Below, piece after piece: positions 26,126 through 33,678 of a stretch of 64,000 nt of DNA. A model generated the notes under the pieces. It was not told the DNA's origin, searched no databases, and was given only the letters and a program-made list of their open reading frames with translations. Where the stretch lies: assembly GCA_965227535.1 (NCBI GenBank), contig OZ245761.1, positions 2,852,001-2,916,000 of the forward strand, read 5' to 3'. Made by a program: the position numbers and the translations under genes. Every line of letters starts with the position of its first letter. The stretch's first letter is position 1. This DNA comes from SZUA-430 sp965227535 (GTDB lineage Bacteria; Pseudomonadota; Alphaproteobacteria; Micropepsales; Micropepsaceae).

Positions 26126-26821
26126 CTACTCTGCCGCGAGTCGCGAATGCGCGAACGCATAAACCCGGTCCCGCCCGAGCAGATAGGCGGCAAACCCGGC
26201 GGGGAAAAGCGGCGCAAACGCCTCGTGAAAAACATCGAGCCCGCCGGTATACGCGCCGAACGCCGGCAGCACGCAGCGTGTCCCATCGGCGACGAAGCAG
26301 CGCCGCCGCAAGCGCCGCGCCCGCGTCTCGACCGAAGCCGCGGGATGCAGATGCCCGCACAACTCCCCGCTCACCCGCCCAAGCGTCGGCTCGTGCCGGA
26401 ACGTCAGCGGCCCGATCGAAAGCTCCGGCGCGCACTCCCCGCCCAGCGCCAGCGCCGAGGCGTGATCGTGATTGCCCTCGATCCAAACGAACCGCCGCCC
26501 GCGCATCAACGCGTAGATCCCCCGCCGCGCCGCATCGTCGAGCCGCGCAGGCCCGTCGCCGTCGTGAAAATTATCGCCGAGACAAACGATCGTCTTCGGC
26601 TGCAAACGCTCGACCACCGCGGAAAGCCGCGCGACCGTCGCGTGCGTGTCATAGGGCGGCAGCATCTGCCCCGTCCGCATCGCAAACGCCGAGCCCTTCT
26701 CGAAATGCAAATCCGCGACGGCGAGCAAACGCTCCTCCGCCCACCACACCACGCCGGAAGGATCCGCCGTCAGCCGCGCACCCAAAATCTCGATATCCTG
26801 CGCAGGCGCCGACGCGACCAT
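26126..26821 (-). CDS. pdeM: Ligase-associated DNA damage response phosphoesterase PdeM
   Basis: A calcineurin-like metallophosphoesterase of 231 residues. Metal-binding motifs appear in order: ADLHFEKG (DxH), LGDNFHDGDG, EGNHDH and CGHLHPAA. The segment LHFEKGSAFAMRTGQMLPPY is typical of the PdeM/MPE subfamily, which is usually encoded with an Lhr-type helicase, an ATP-dependent ligase and an MBL exonuclease. Here those three lie at 44.8-52.5 kb, so the set is split. The ATG at 26821 has GGAG upstream; an ATG at 26854 is an alternative. Phosphodiesterase activity on DNA ends is known for the family; the in vivo role is a repair inference. Confidence 0.87.
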   Translation of the reverse strand: MVASAPAQDIEILGARLTADPSGVVWWAEERLLAVADLHFEKGSAFAMRTGQMLPPYDTHATVARLSAVVERLQPKTIVCLGDNFHDGDGPARLDDAARRGIYALMRGRRFVWIEGNHDHASALALGGECAPELSIGPLTFRHEPTLGRVSGELCGHLHPAASVETRARRLRRRCFVADGTRCVLPAFGAYTGGLDVFHEAFAPLFPAGFAAYLLGRDRVYAFAHSRLAAE

Positions 26822-26937
26822 CCGAAAACTCCGAACTCGGAACGCGTCAGTCATAACCGAACACCAGGATGGCAAAACGCCGACGGCGAAGTTATGCACA
26901 GCCGGGTACAAAAGGCGAAACCCATCGGGAGGGGTCC

Positions 26938-27672
26938 ATGTTCAACTGGTTCAAACGCGACCGCGGACCAACACCGCCGGCCGCCTTCCCCTACCCGCTC
27001 GAAATTGTCCACGGCAGCGAAGCCCTCGCCGCCTTCGACCGCCTGAAGCGCGAAGGCAAGGGCTCGCCTGTCATCATCGGCGGCGAAGCGATGCTGACCC
27101 GCACCATCGAACACCTGGAGTTCACGAAGAAGAGCAAGCGCAGCGTCGAAGACATCCTGCGCGACGCCGCGAACAACCCGTTCCCGCAAGCACTGCGTGC
27201 GGAACAAGCGGCGGAAGTCGCCAGGTTCCAAAAAGAAGAGCCCGATTGGATCGAAGAAGACCCGCCGATGGGTGAATGGCCGACAGAGGCGCTCACCACG
27301 CCGATGCCGGGACCCGGCCTCGCCCACGACATCCGCACGCGCGCGCTGCACGACAAACTCCACATCGCGCTCATCCCCACGCGCGACGCTACAGAGATCC
27401 CGGCCTACCTGAATTGGGGCGGCTGGAACGCGTGCCCGAAGCCGCACCACCACGTCGCCGCCGCGCGCTACTGGCGCGACAAATACGGGGCCGAACTTGT
27501 CTCGATGGGAAGCGACGTCGTGGAGTTCCGGGTTGCCCGCCGCCCGCAAACGCGCGACGAAGCCATGACGCTCGCGCGCGAACACAGCGACTACAACAGC
27601 GAAATCGAAGAACTTCTGCCCTACGCCGCCGAACTGATGGTGAGCGATTGGTGGTATTTCTGGTGGGACTGA
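26938..27672 (+). CDS. DUF4253 domain-containing protein
   Basis: A 244-residue soluble protein. Its C-terminal half matches DUF4253: IPAYLNWGGWNACPKP, HHHVAAARYWRDKYGAEL, DVVEFRVARRPQTRDEAM, and a terminal WWYFWWD. The family function is unknown; members appear in bacteria as isolated genes, sometimes near toxin-immunity loci. The ATG at 26938 has GGGAGGGG nine bases upstream and is preferred to a 23-codon extension. It is divergent from pdeM. An inverted repeat follows its stop. Confidence 0.8.
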   Translation: MFNWFKRDRGPTPPAAFPYPLEIVHGSEALAAFDRLKREGKGSPVIIGGEAMLTRTIEHLEFTKKSKRSVEDILRDAANNPFPQALRAEQAAEVARFQKEEPDWIEEDPPMGEWPTEALTTPMPGPGLAHDIRTRALHDKLHIALIPTRDATEIPAYLNWGGWNACPKPHHHVAAARYWRDKYGAELVSMGSDVVEFRVARRPQTRDEAMTLAREHSDYNSEIEELLPYAAELMVSDWWYFWWD

Positions 27673-27688
27673 ACACGACCACCACCAT

Positions 27689-27811
27689 CGTCATGGCCGG
27701 GCTTGACCCGGCCACCCAGTGCGCGCGCGTCTGCGCGCGCTGAGAGTCAACGTTGCGATGGCGATGCTCGGGCAGCGACCCTGGGTGGCCGGGTCAAGCC
27801 CGGCCATGACG
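27689..27811. repeat. Paired inverted repeat, family E (31-bp arms)
   Basis: Arms 27689-27719 and 27781-27811 are perfect reverse complements (core GGCCGGGCTTGACCCGGCCA) around a 61-base loop that itself contains GCGCGCG/CGCGCGC pairing. It fills the gap between the convergent DUF4253 and XRE genes. Related GGCCGGG palindromes are common between genes in alphaproteobacteria. Confidence 0.88.
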
Positions 27812-27822
27812 GATAAATTTGA

Positions 27823-28083
27823 TCAGCGCCGCACCGCCCGCGCCGGAAACGGCGTGACGTTGCCGGTGTCCGCGTCGTCGTCATGCGCGACGTCCAGCAG
27901 GTCGCCGGGGCGGCAGTCGAGCACCTCGCAGATCTTCGCCAGCGTCTCGAAGCGCACGCCCTTCACCTTCCCCGTCCGAAGCAGGGACAGGTTCGCTTCC
28001 GTGATGCCGACGCGTTCGGCGAGATCCTTCGCCTTCATCTTCCGCCGCGCCAGCATCACGTCGAGGGTGACGACGATGCGCAT
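27823..28083 (-). CDS. XRE-family helix-turn-helix regulator
   Basis: An 86-residue single-domain Cro/cI-type repressor: RRKMKAKDLAERVGITEANL, then SLLRTGKVKGVRFETLAKIC and CRPGDLLD. The KVKGVRFETL segment is typical of the YozG-type regulators that accompany DUF2975 membrane proteins. The ATG at 28083 overlaps the stop of the upstream DUF2975 gene (TGATG), so they are coupled. It probably regulates its own two-gene operon. Confidence 0.88.
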   Translation of the reverse strand: MRIVVTLDVMLARRKMKAKDLAERVGITEANLSLLRTGKVKGVRFETLAKICEVLDCRPGDLLDVAHDDDADTGNVTPFPARAVRR

Positions 28084-28592
28084 CAAACCATCTGATCAAC
28101 TTCGTCTTGCAGCTCCCGCGCCGCCGATTCCAGCACGGATCCCACGGTAAGCATGCTCGACGCGAAGATCATCACCGCCAGATCGAACACGTCGGCATTG
28201 ATCGCCGGCCACAACGGCTCTCCCTTCAACGCCGCAAGCGCCACCGGTACAACGATCACCTGCAGCAGCAAGGCAACCGTCGCCCCCACGCCTGCGCGCT
28301 TCAGCCCCGCGCTCGCCCGCAGCGACACGTAGCGCGCCATCTGATATTCGGCGAACACGCTGACCATGCCGAACATGCACCACGCCAGAATGAGCGGCGG
28401 CAGCGCCTCAATGACGATCGCGGCGACGACAGGCCACGCGACCACGCCGCCCGCCGGCTCGAACAGCGCGAGATAAACCCGCCCGATCAACGGCAGCACG
28501 ACCGCCGCGAACAAAATCGGCGTCGACAACCCCACCCACAAGCCGGTCGTTCGCACCGCTTTCTGCTGCGCCGCCGATGCCGCCATCGCCAT
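28083..28592 (-). CDS. DUF2975-like membrane protein
   Basis: A 169-residue integral membrane protein with four predicted helices (about residues 18-38, 50-75, 98-120, 134-155). Together with the coupled XRE gene it forms the DUF2975/YozG pair seen in many bacteria; the function of the pair is not established. The ATG at 28592 has GGGAGAGG six bases upstream and is preferred to an in-frame extension to 28652. It is divergent from the Baeyer-Villiger monooxygenase gene. Confidence 0.75.
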   Translation of the reverse strand: MAMAASAAQQKAVRTTGLWVGLSTPILFAAVVLPLIGRVYLALFEPAGGVVAWPVVAAIVIEALPPLILAWCMFGMVSVFAEYQMARYVSLRASAGLKRAGVGATVALLLQVIVVPVALAALKGEPLWPAINADVFDLAVMIFASSMLTVGSVLESAARELQDEVDQMV

Positions 28593-28686
28593 AAATCCTC
28601 TCCCGAGACCACAGAAAGAAATTATCGCTACACAATAACAACGACAACTCACATCCCCGTGAAATCAAGGTTCCTCCGCCGAGGAA

Positions 28687-28699
28687 TGACAAATTGTCA
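28687..28699. promoter_or_regulatory. 13-bp palindrome between DUF2975 and monooxygenase genes
   Basis: TGACAA-A-TTGTCA is a perfect inverted repeat in the divergent promoter region, 63-75 bases upstream of the monooxygenase start and 95 bases from the DUF2975 start. A small TTCCTC/GAGGAA hairpin lies beside it. It could bind the XRE regulator or another factor; single copy only. Confidence 0.4.
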
Positions 28700-28761
28700 G
28701 TTTACCCGTCATGTGCTACGCTCCCCCCAACATTGCTATTCAAAAATCCCGAGGAAGCCCC

Positions 28762-30267
28762 ATGCCCGCCGAACACCACGACGTCCTAATCATCGGCGCC
28801 GGCCTTTCCGGCATCGACGCCGGCTGGCACCTGACGAAGCTCGCGCCGAACCGCACCTTCGTGATCCTGGAAAACCGCGAGCGCATCGGCGGCACGTGGG
28901 ACCTCTTTCGCTATCCCGGCATCCGCTCGGACTCGGACATGCTGACCATGGGCTACCGCTTCCGCCCCTGGACGCACCCCAGCGCCATCTCCCCCGGCGA
29001 CGCGATCCGCGATTACGTCACGGACACCGCCAAAGACGCCGGCATCGATAAACACATCCGCTTCCGCCACAAGGTCACGCGCGCGAGCTGGGACTCAAAC
29101 ACCGCCCGCTGGACCGTCGAAGCGCAGAGGCGCGACGACAAAGGCCGCGAAGAAACCGTCACCCTCACCGCGAACTTCCTCTTCTCCTGCGCCGGCTATT
29201 ACAAATACGACGCCGGCTACACGCCCGAGTTTCAGGGACGCAATAACTTCAAGGGCACGGTCATCCACCCGCAGCACTGGCCTGAGAACCTGAACTACGA
29301 CGGCAAGCGCATCATCGTCATCGGCTCCGGCGCAACTGCGGTGACGCTGATCCCGAACCTCGCCAAGACCGCGGGCCACGTGACGATGCTGCAGCGCTCG
29401 CCCACCTACTACGTCTCGCGCCCTGAGCAGGACAAGACGGCGAACTTCCTGCGCCGCTGGCTGCCGGCCAGCTGGGCCTACGCGATCCCGCGCTGGCGCA
29501 ACATCGTGCTGCAGCGTTTCTTCTTCAACATCGCGCGCAAGAAGCCCACGCAAACGGCGGAACGCCTGATCAAAGGCGTCGCCGATCTTCTGCCCGAAGG
29601 TTACGACGTGAAGACCCACTTCACGCCGAAATATAATCCGTGGGATCAGCGCCTGTGCCTGGTGCCCGACGCCGACATGTTCGAGGCGATCAAGTCCGGC
29701 AAGGCCGAAGTCGTCACCGACCACATCGACACGTTCACCGAAAAAGGCATCAAGCTGAAGTCGGGCAAGGAACTCGAAGCCGACATCATCGTCACCGCGA
29801 CGGGCCTACAGCTCGAAGTCCTCGGCGGCACCGAGGTCACGGTCGACGGCCGCAAAATCGATTTCGGCAAAACCTTCACCTACAAGGGCCTGATGTTCTC
29901 CGGCGTGCCCAACCTGGCGTCGGTCTTCGGCTACACGAACGCCAGCTGGACGCTGCGCGCCGACCTCATCTGCGAATACGTCTGCCGCCTCTTGAACAAG
30001 ATGGAAGAAAAAGGCGTCGACATCGCCCTGCCGAAGCCCGCCGACCCCAACATGCAACCCGAACCCTGGCTGGACTTCTCAAGCGGCTACGTCCAACGCG
30101 CCGTCACGATGCTGCCCAAGCAAGGCGCGAAGGCGCCGTGGCGCCAAAACCAAAACTACTTCGCCGACATCAAGGAAATGCGCAAAGCCCCCATCGAAGA
30201 CGAAGCCCTGGAATTCTCCAAGGCCAGAACCGGCACGAAGCCGGTCCTGGCGCGCGCAGCAGAATAA
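28762..30267 (+). CDS. Baeyer-Villiger-type flavin monooxygenase
   Basis: An FAD/NADPH-dependent monooxygenase of 501 residues. It has the FAD Rossmann motif IGAGLSGIDAGWHL at the N-terminus, the Baeyer-Villiger fingerprint FKGTVIHPQHW (FxGxxxHxxxW), and the NADPH Rossmann motif GSGATAVTLI. Such enzymes insert oxygen next to ketones, opening cyclic ketones or converting linear ones to esters; ethionamide-activating EtaA-type enzymes are close in pattern. The ATG at 28762 has GAGGAAG upstream. The gene is alone; its stop is 17 bases from a convergent gene. A ketone from terpenoid or steroid breakdown is a plausible substrate. Confidence 0.9.
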   Translation: MPAEHHDVLIIGAGLSGIDAGWHLTKLAPNRTFVILENRERIGGTWDLFRYPGIRSDSDMLTMGYRFRPWTHPSAISPGDAIRDYVTDTAKDAGIDKHIRFRHKVTRASWDSNTARWTVEAQRRDDKGREETVTLTANFLFSCAGYYKYDAGYTPEFQGRNNFKGTVIHPQHWPENLNYDGKRIIVIGSGATAVTLIPNLAKTAGHVTMLQRSPTYYVSRPEQDKTANFLRRWLPASWAYAIPRWRNIVLQRFFFNIARKKPTQTAERLIKGVADLLPEGYDVKTHFTPKYNPWDQRLCLVPDADMFEAIKSGKAEVVTDHIDTFTEKGIKLKSGKELEADIIVTATGLQLEVLGGTEVTVDGRKIDFGKTFTYKGLMFSGVPNLASVFGYTNASWTLRADLICEYVCRLLNKMEEKGVDIALPKPADPNMQPEPWLDFSSGYVQRAVTMLPKQGAKAPWRQNQNYFADIKEMRKAPIEDEALEFSKARTGTKPVLARAAE

Positions 30268-30284
30268 ATCGCTCGCGGTTGATG

Positions 30285-30809
30285 CTAGCCGGCCCGTCGC
30301 TCAGACGCCCTATTTAGGTAGACGATGAGAGCCAATATAAAGCTCGCAACTGTTGCGTAGATGGCTACCGTGTTGATATCGGGAAAAACTGTGCCCCAGA
30401 CGTTCCGCAAAAATTCCAGATACTCATAGTAGACAAACCCAGTCTCGGCGGACGCAAGCTTCTCATTGATGCCGCCTAAGTAGGCGTAGAACTCGTAGGC
30501 GGCGATCGACGAGAACGGCACCGTCAGCGCAAGGATCGCTGCAATCGCTACTCCGATTGCACCCAGAAAGCGTCCTGTCAGGGCAAGGACAAAGAACGCG
30601 ACCACGCACACGACCACAAAACAGTAGACGACAAAGAGCGTAATCGAAAGATTCACGTTTACGACTTGATACAGCGGCACGCTAAAAAAACCGTTGGAGA
30701 GAATGGTGGCCGGTAGCGACAAAGCGAAATTCGATACCCAAAGCACCACATAGACGTGCATGACACGGGCTGGAATACTCGCACTGGCAGTCTGATCTGA
30801 AGTTGCCAT
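30285..30809 (-). CDS. Hypothetical membrane protein
   Basis: A 174-residue protein with four strongly hydrophobic segments (about residues 17-40, 53-78, 83-104, 145-165) and a soluble loop FYAYLGGINEKLASAE between the third and fourth. No family recognised. Base composition is AT-richer than the neighbours, with TTG/TTT codons unusual for this genome, which marks the left end of an accessory patch. GGGGAAAA precedes the ATG. Convergent with the monooxygenase gene. Confidence 0.65.
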   Translation of the reverse strand: MATSDQTASASIPARVMHVYVVLWVSNFALSLPATILSNGFFSVPLYQVVNVNLSITLFVVYCFVVVCVVAFFVLALTGRFLGAIGVAIAAILALTVPFSSIAAYEFYAYLGGINEKLASAETGFVYYEYLEFLRNVWGTVFPDINTVAIYATVASFILALIVYLNRASERRAG

Positions 30810-31081
30810 AATTTTCCCCTTGAGCCTAGAAAACTACGCCGTATTTTTGACTCTCATATCTAATATGGGCAAAAAAAAGGCCGCACACACTGAGAGTCGG
30901 TCCTTGAGTTCATTGTCAGCTAACTTTAGATCCGCGTTGCACGATTCCTGGATGGCACGAATTCGTCCGCCCTCAATTCACCCAGGGGGCTCGCTCGGTC
31001 TCACCTCAGAAATCACGCGCTGACCCTTCGCGCACGCTGAACAATCTCGTCGCGAACCCGCGCACACGCTGACGTAATGCG

Positions 31082-31717
31082 TCAACTCAACATCGGCGCC
31101 ATCTGCGGATCACCCTTCGCCATCGCGCGCCGATAAGCCGGCCGCTCCCCGATCCGCTTCAGATAAGCCAAAATATTCGGGTACCCGGAAATATCGCGCG
31201 GCACGAACGCCCGCATCGTCGTCAGCGGAAACAGCGTGATGATATCCGCCGCCGTAAAGTCGTGGCCGGCAAGATAGGGCACCTTCCCCAACCGCGCCTC
31301 GACCATCGCCCAAGCCCGATCCGCACGCGCGCGCATAAACTGTGCCCGCGGACTCTCCTCAGCCCCGGTCTTAGCGCCAAGCCCCGCCATCTGACTCGGC
31401 ATCATCGACCCATTGGCGAAGTGAAACCAAAACAGATAGTCCGCGAAGTTCGCCTGATCCGGCCCAACCGCAAGCCGCCCCTGCCCATGCTTGCCGATGA
31501 TGTATTCGATGATCGCGCCCGACTCCGAGAGCACGACATCACCGTCGGTAATGACCGGCGCCGTCCCCATCGGATGCAGCGCCTTGTAAGCAGCCGGCGC
31601 CAACCGCGTAACCGCATCCCGCTCATACCGCTTCAGCTCGTAAGCAACCCCCAACTCCTCACACAACCAAACAACGCGCTCCGACTGCGAAATGCCTAGA
31701 TGATGCACTGTCAGCAT
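31082..31717 (-). CDS. Glutathione S-transferase
   Basis: A 211-residue GST. The N-terminal thioredoxin-like domain holds LTVHHLGISQSERVVWLCEE and GTAPVITDGDVVLSESGAII (the cis-Pro and Glu-Ser glutathione-binding motif); the C-terminal helical domain contains LAGHDFTAADIITLFPLT, the N-capping box. It conjugates glutathione to electrophiles or isomerises/dehalogenates. The ATG at 31717 gives the expected N-terminus; an in-frame extension of 42 codons is not needed. Codon use is typical of the genome, unlike the genes on both sides, so the AT-rich patch is a mosaic. Confidence 0.93.
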   Translation of the reverse strand: MLTVHHLGISQSERVVWLCEELGVAYELKRYERDAVTRLAPAAYKALHPMGTAPVITDGDVVLSESGAIIEYIIGKHGQGRLAVGPDQANFADYLFWFHFANGSMMPSQMAGLGAKTGAEESPRAQFMRARADRAWAMVEARLGKVPYLAGHDFTAADIITLFPLTTMRAFVPRDISGYPNILAYLKRIGERPAYRRAMAKGDPQMAPMLS

Positions 31718-31850
31718 GTTGCTTTCTCTAGATCGAGGACGCGCAACCTCCCCAATGCGCAATGTACCAAGGTGGGACGCGGGCGATGAGACAGGAAGGT
31801 CCGCCACCCTGGACGCGCTCCGGAGGATTTCACACCGGGGCAAGGTCGAT

Positions 31851-32429
31851 TTACTTAGCGCTCACGATACTGCAGGAAATGGATCTCCTCATCGTGTAGC
31901 GCTTCGACGTGATCTCTCTAAATTGCTCTTTGTCGTAGTAAGACACATTCACATTATCGTAGCTCACTCTGCAGTCGGTACAGCTAACGACATCCAGAGA
32001 TCGACCTGCAACTACTCGATACGCCAACTTACCCTGATCATCGAGGCCTTGTATTTCAAACGACGTCCTCAGCTCCTTGCCGGACAACGAAGCCTCGACA
32101 AAGAATTTTTCTTGGTACCCGTTTGGCGGATAGAATTTCTTCCACGACTGCTTTCCGTCTTCGGTAGCGTCTCGCCTCCTGCCAATGTAGTACACAATCC
32201 CCGAATTGGCATCGTTACTCTGGAACTCGAGGACCTTTTCGCCAACGACACGCAATCGCTTATTCCGCAACATCATGCACAGTTGATCACTGCACGTTTC
32301 GAGCGAGAACGAAATCTCTTTCCCCGAGAGATCACACGGTGCTGCAACGGATGGGAGCGAATGGGCAAAGGACGCCAGCGCTATTGCCACTATTCGATTG
32401 GCAAATCTGATCTGAAAACCACCGCTCAT
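31851..32429 (-). CDS. Secreted hypothetical protein
   Basis: A 192-residue protein with a signal-like N-terminus (RIVAIALASFAHSLPSVAA) and several Cys: one near residue 32, a pair in SDQLCMMLR and SLETC, and VVSCTDCRVSYDN, suggesting disulfides. No family recognised. It is AT-richer than the genome and lies last in a run of three same-strand genes with short gaps (21 and 26 bases), downstream of the OLD-like ATPase. Function unknown. Confidence 0.65.
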   Translation of the reverse strand: MSGGFQIRFANRIVAIALASFAHSLPSVAAPCDLSGKEISFSLETCSDQLCMMLRNKRLRVVGEKVLEFQSNDANSGIVYYIGRRRDATEDGKQSWKKFYPPNGYQEKFFVEASLSGKELRTSFEIQGLDDQGKLAYRVVAGRSLDVVSCTDCRVSYDNVNVSYYDKEQFREITSKRYTMRRSISCSIVSAK

Positions 32430-32450
32430 GAGAAACCGCCCGCCGCCTCA

Positions 32451-33173
32451 CTAAAGTCCATAGCCGGATGCCCTAAGATGTTCAGACGCTCGGCGCTCAG
32501 CGGCACTCTTACGCCGTTCGTTTTCACTTCGTTGCGCCTGAGCTCGGTCGAAAACGGTCGGCCGATCCGACACGTCTCGACCTTCCATCTGATCCAGCAG
32601 TTTGTTGTGGTAGCTGCCAAAAGCCGCCTTATGCACCGGGACGTAGATGGTAATTGAGCGAAAGTCAGTTTCGCGCGGATCACGTTTTACCCCGGCCCCG
32701 ACAACCCATGCCGTCTCCCAATTTTCCGCGGCAACATCTCCACGGTAGATCAAAATGTTCATCGGCTCAGGCAAATACGAGCGACAATTGTCGCGATCTC
32801 GATACTTCTCAACGGTATTGCCGCAATCCCAACCGAGCGCCAAACGCGAACACACTTTGAAGAGTCCACTCCGCACAGGCTCCAGTATCGAGAGCACGCG
32901 GTTTTCGTCCGCAAGGTCGATCGAACCATCAGCGATCACAATAACAGGGCTTGAGATCCTGCGTCCCTGATAACCCAAACAAGGATGCACCTCTTTAAGC
33001 TGTCCAAGCGACTGTCGATAGGCGCGCAAAAGGAAGCCGCGGTGAAAACTCCCTGACAGCCCGTCGATAGGTATTAGCGAGAATGGTGCCTGATCCCTGA
33101 ACGGCTGTTGCGCTGAACCGACACTTGTCACCGTAAACAGAACGAGTGACAAGAAAGCGGCGAGTAGTCTCAT
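32451..33173 (-). CDS. Secreted hypothetical protein with charged C-terminal tail
   Basis: A 240-residue protein with signal peptide MRLLAAFLSLVLFTVTSVGS. The mature region has four Cys (HPCLGYQG, KVCSRLALGWDCG, RDNCRSY) and a strongly charged helical C-terminus (AQRSENERRKSAAERRASE). No family recognised. It overlaps no neighbour and sits between the two other small genes of the AT-rich run, so co-expression is likely. Confidence 0.65.
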   Translation of the reverse strand: MRLLAAFLSLVLFTVTSVGSAQQPFRDQAPFSLIPIDGLSGSFHRGFLLRAYRQSLGQLKEVHPCLGYQGRRISSPVIVIADGSIDLADENRVLSILEPVRSGLFKVCSRLALGWDCGNTVEKYRDRDNCRSYLPEPMNILIYRGDVAAENWETAWVVGAGVKRDPRETDFRSITIYVPVHKAAFGSYHNKLLDQMEGRDVSDRPTVFDRAQAQRSENERRKSAAERRASEHLRASGYGL

Positions 33174-33199
33174 GGGATGTTACCCTGCGGTGAACCCGC

Positions 33200-33508
33200 T
33201 CAAGGACAGATCCACTGATCGTTGAATCTTGTGCACTTGCTATAGTCTCGCGGTTCCGGCTCCCGTTCGCGAACCGGCTGCTGATCCGGTGCCTGCGGCG
33301 ACCCTAAAGGCATCTCGCGCGAACTGACCGCTGGGCCACTCCCCGAGTCGCCGATGGCTCCCAGGACTCCGACAACAATATAAATCAGCAGCATCCACGG
33401 GTGCAAAATAAGATCGACAATACCAGCTATTATCGGCTCCGACGAATCGCGTACCCGGTAGGATTTTTGCCCGAAGATATTAGTGTGTTCGTAGACCTCT
33501 TTGACCAT
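33200..33508 (-). CDS. Hypothetical small membrane protein
   Basis: A 102-residue protein: a short cytoplasmic N-terminus (VKEVYEHTNIFGQKSYRVRD), one long hydrophobic segment (about residues 27-53, IIAGIVDLILHPWMLLIYIV), a Pro/Glu-rich tail and a C-terminal CTRFNDQWIC pair of Cys. AGGAG lies nine bases before the ATG at 33508; a GTG at 33511 is also possible. No family recognised. First gene of the three-gene run downstream of the OLD-like ATPase. Confidence 0.6.
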   Translation of the reverse strand: MVKEVYEHTNIFGQKSYRVRDSSEPIIAGIVDLILHPWMLLIYIVVGVLGAIGDSGSGPAVSSREMPLGSPQAPDQQPVREREPEPRDYSKCTRFNDQWICP

Positions 33509-33590
33509 CACACAAATCTCCTGCTTATAACTGCGGTACTATAGCAGTTTATCCGTGGGACAATAGAGACTGTTATGCGAGCAGAATATT

Positions 33591-33618
33591 CATCGACCTG
33601 CACCAAGTGTGGTCGATG
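33591..33618 (-). terminator. Hairpin downstream of the OLD-like ATPase gene
   Basis: CATCGACC (33591-33598) pairs with GGTCGATG (33611-33618), with an inner CAC/GTG stem. It lies 61 bases past the ATPase stop codon in the direction of transcription. No T-tract follows, so factor-independent termination is doubtful; it may instead protect or separate the transcripts. Confidence 0.4.
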
Positions 33619-33678
33619 ACGCATCGCGCATGAAGCGACGAGACTGGGCACGCCCCACGCTGGCAGCAACAAGTGCCG

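Noticed and set aside
30820..31023. 67-codon rightward frame in the AT-rich gap upstream of the membrane protein gene
   Set aside because: No ribosome site and no recognisable family. The 30810-31081 gap otherwise shows nothing I can name.
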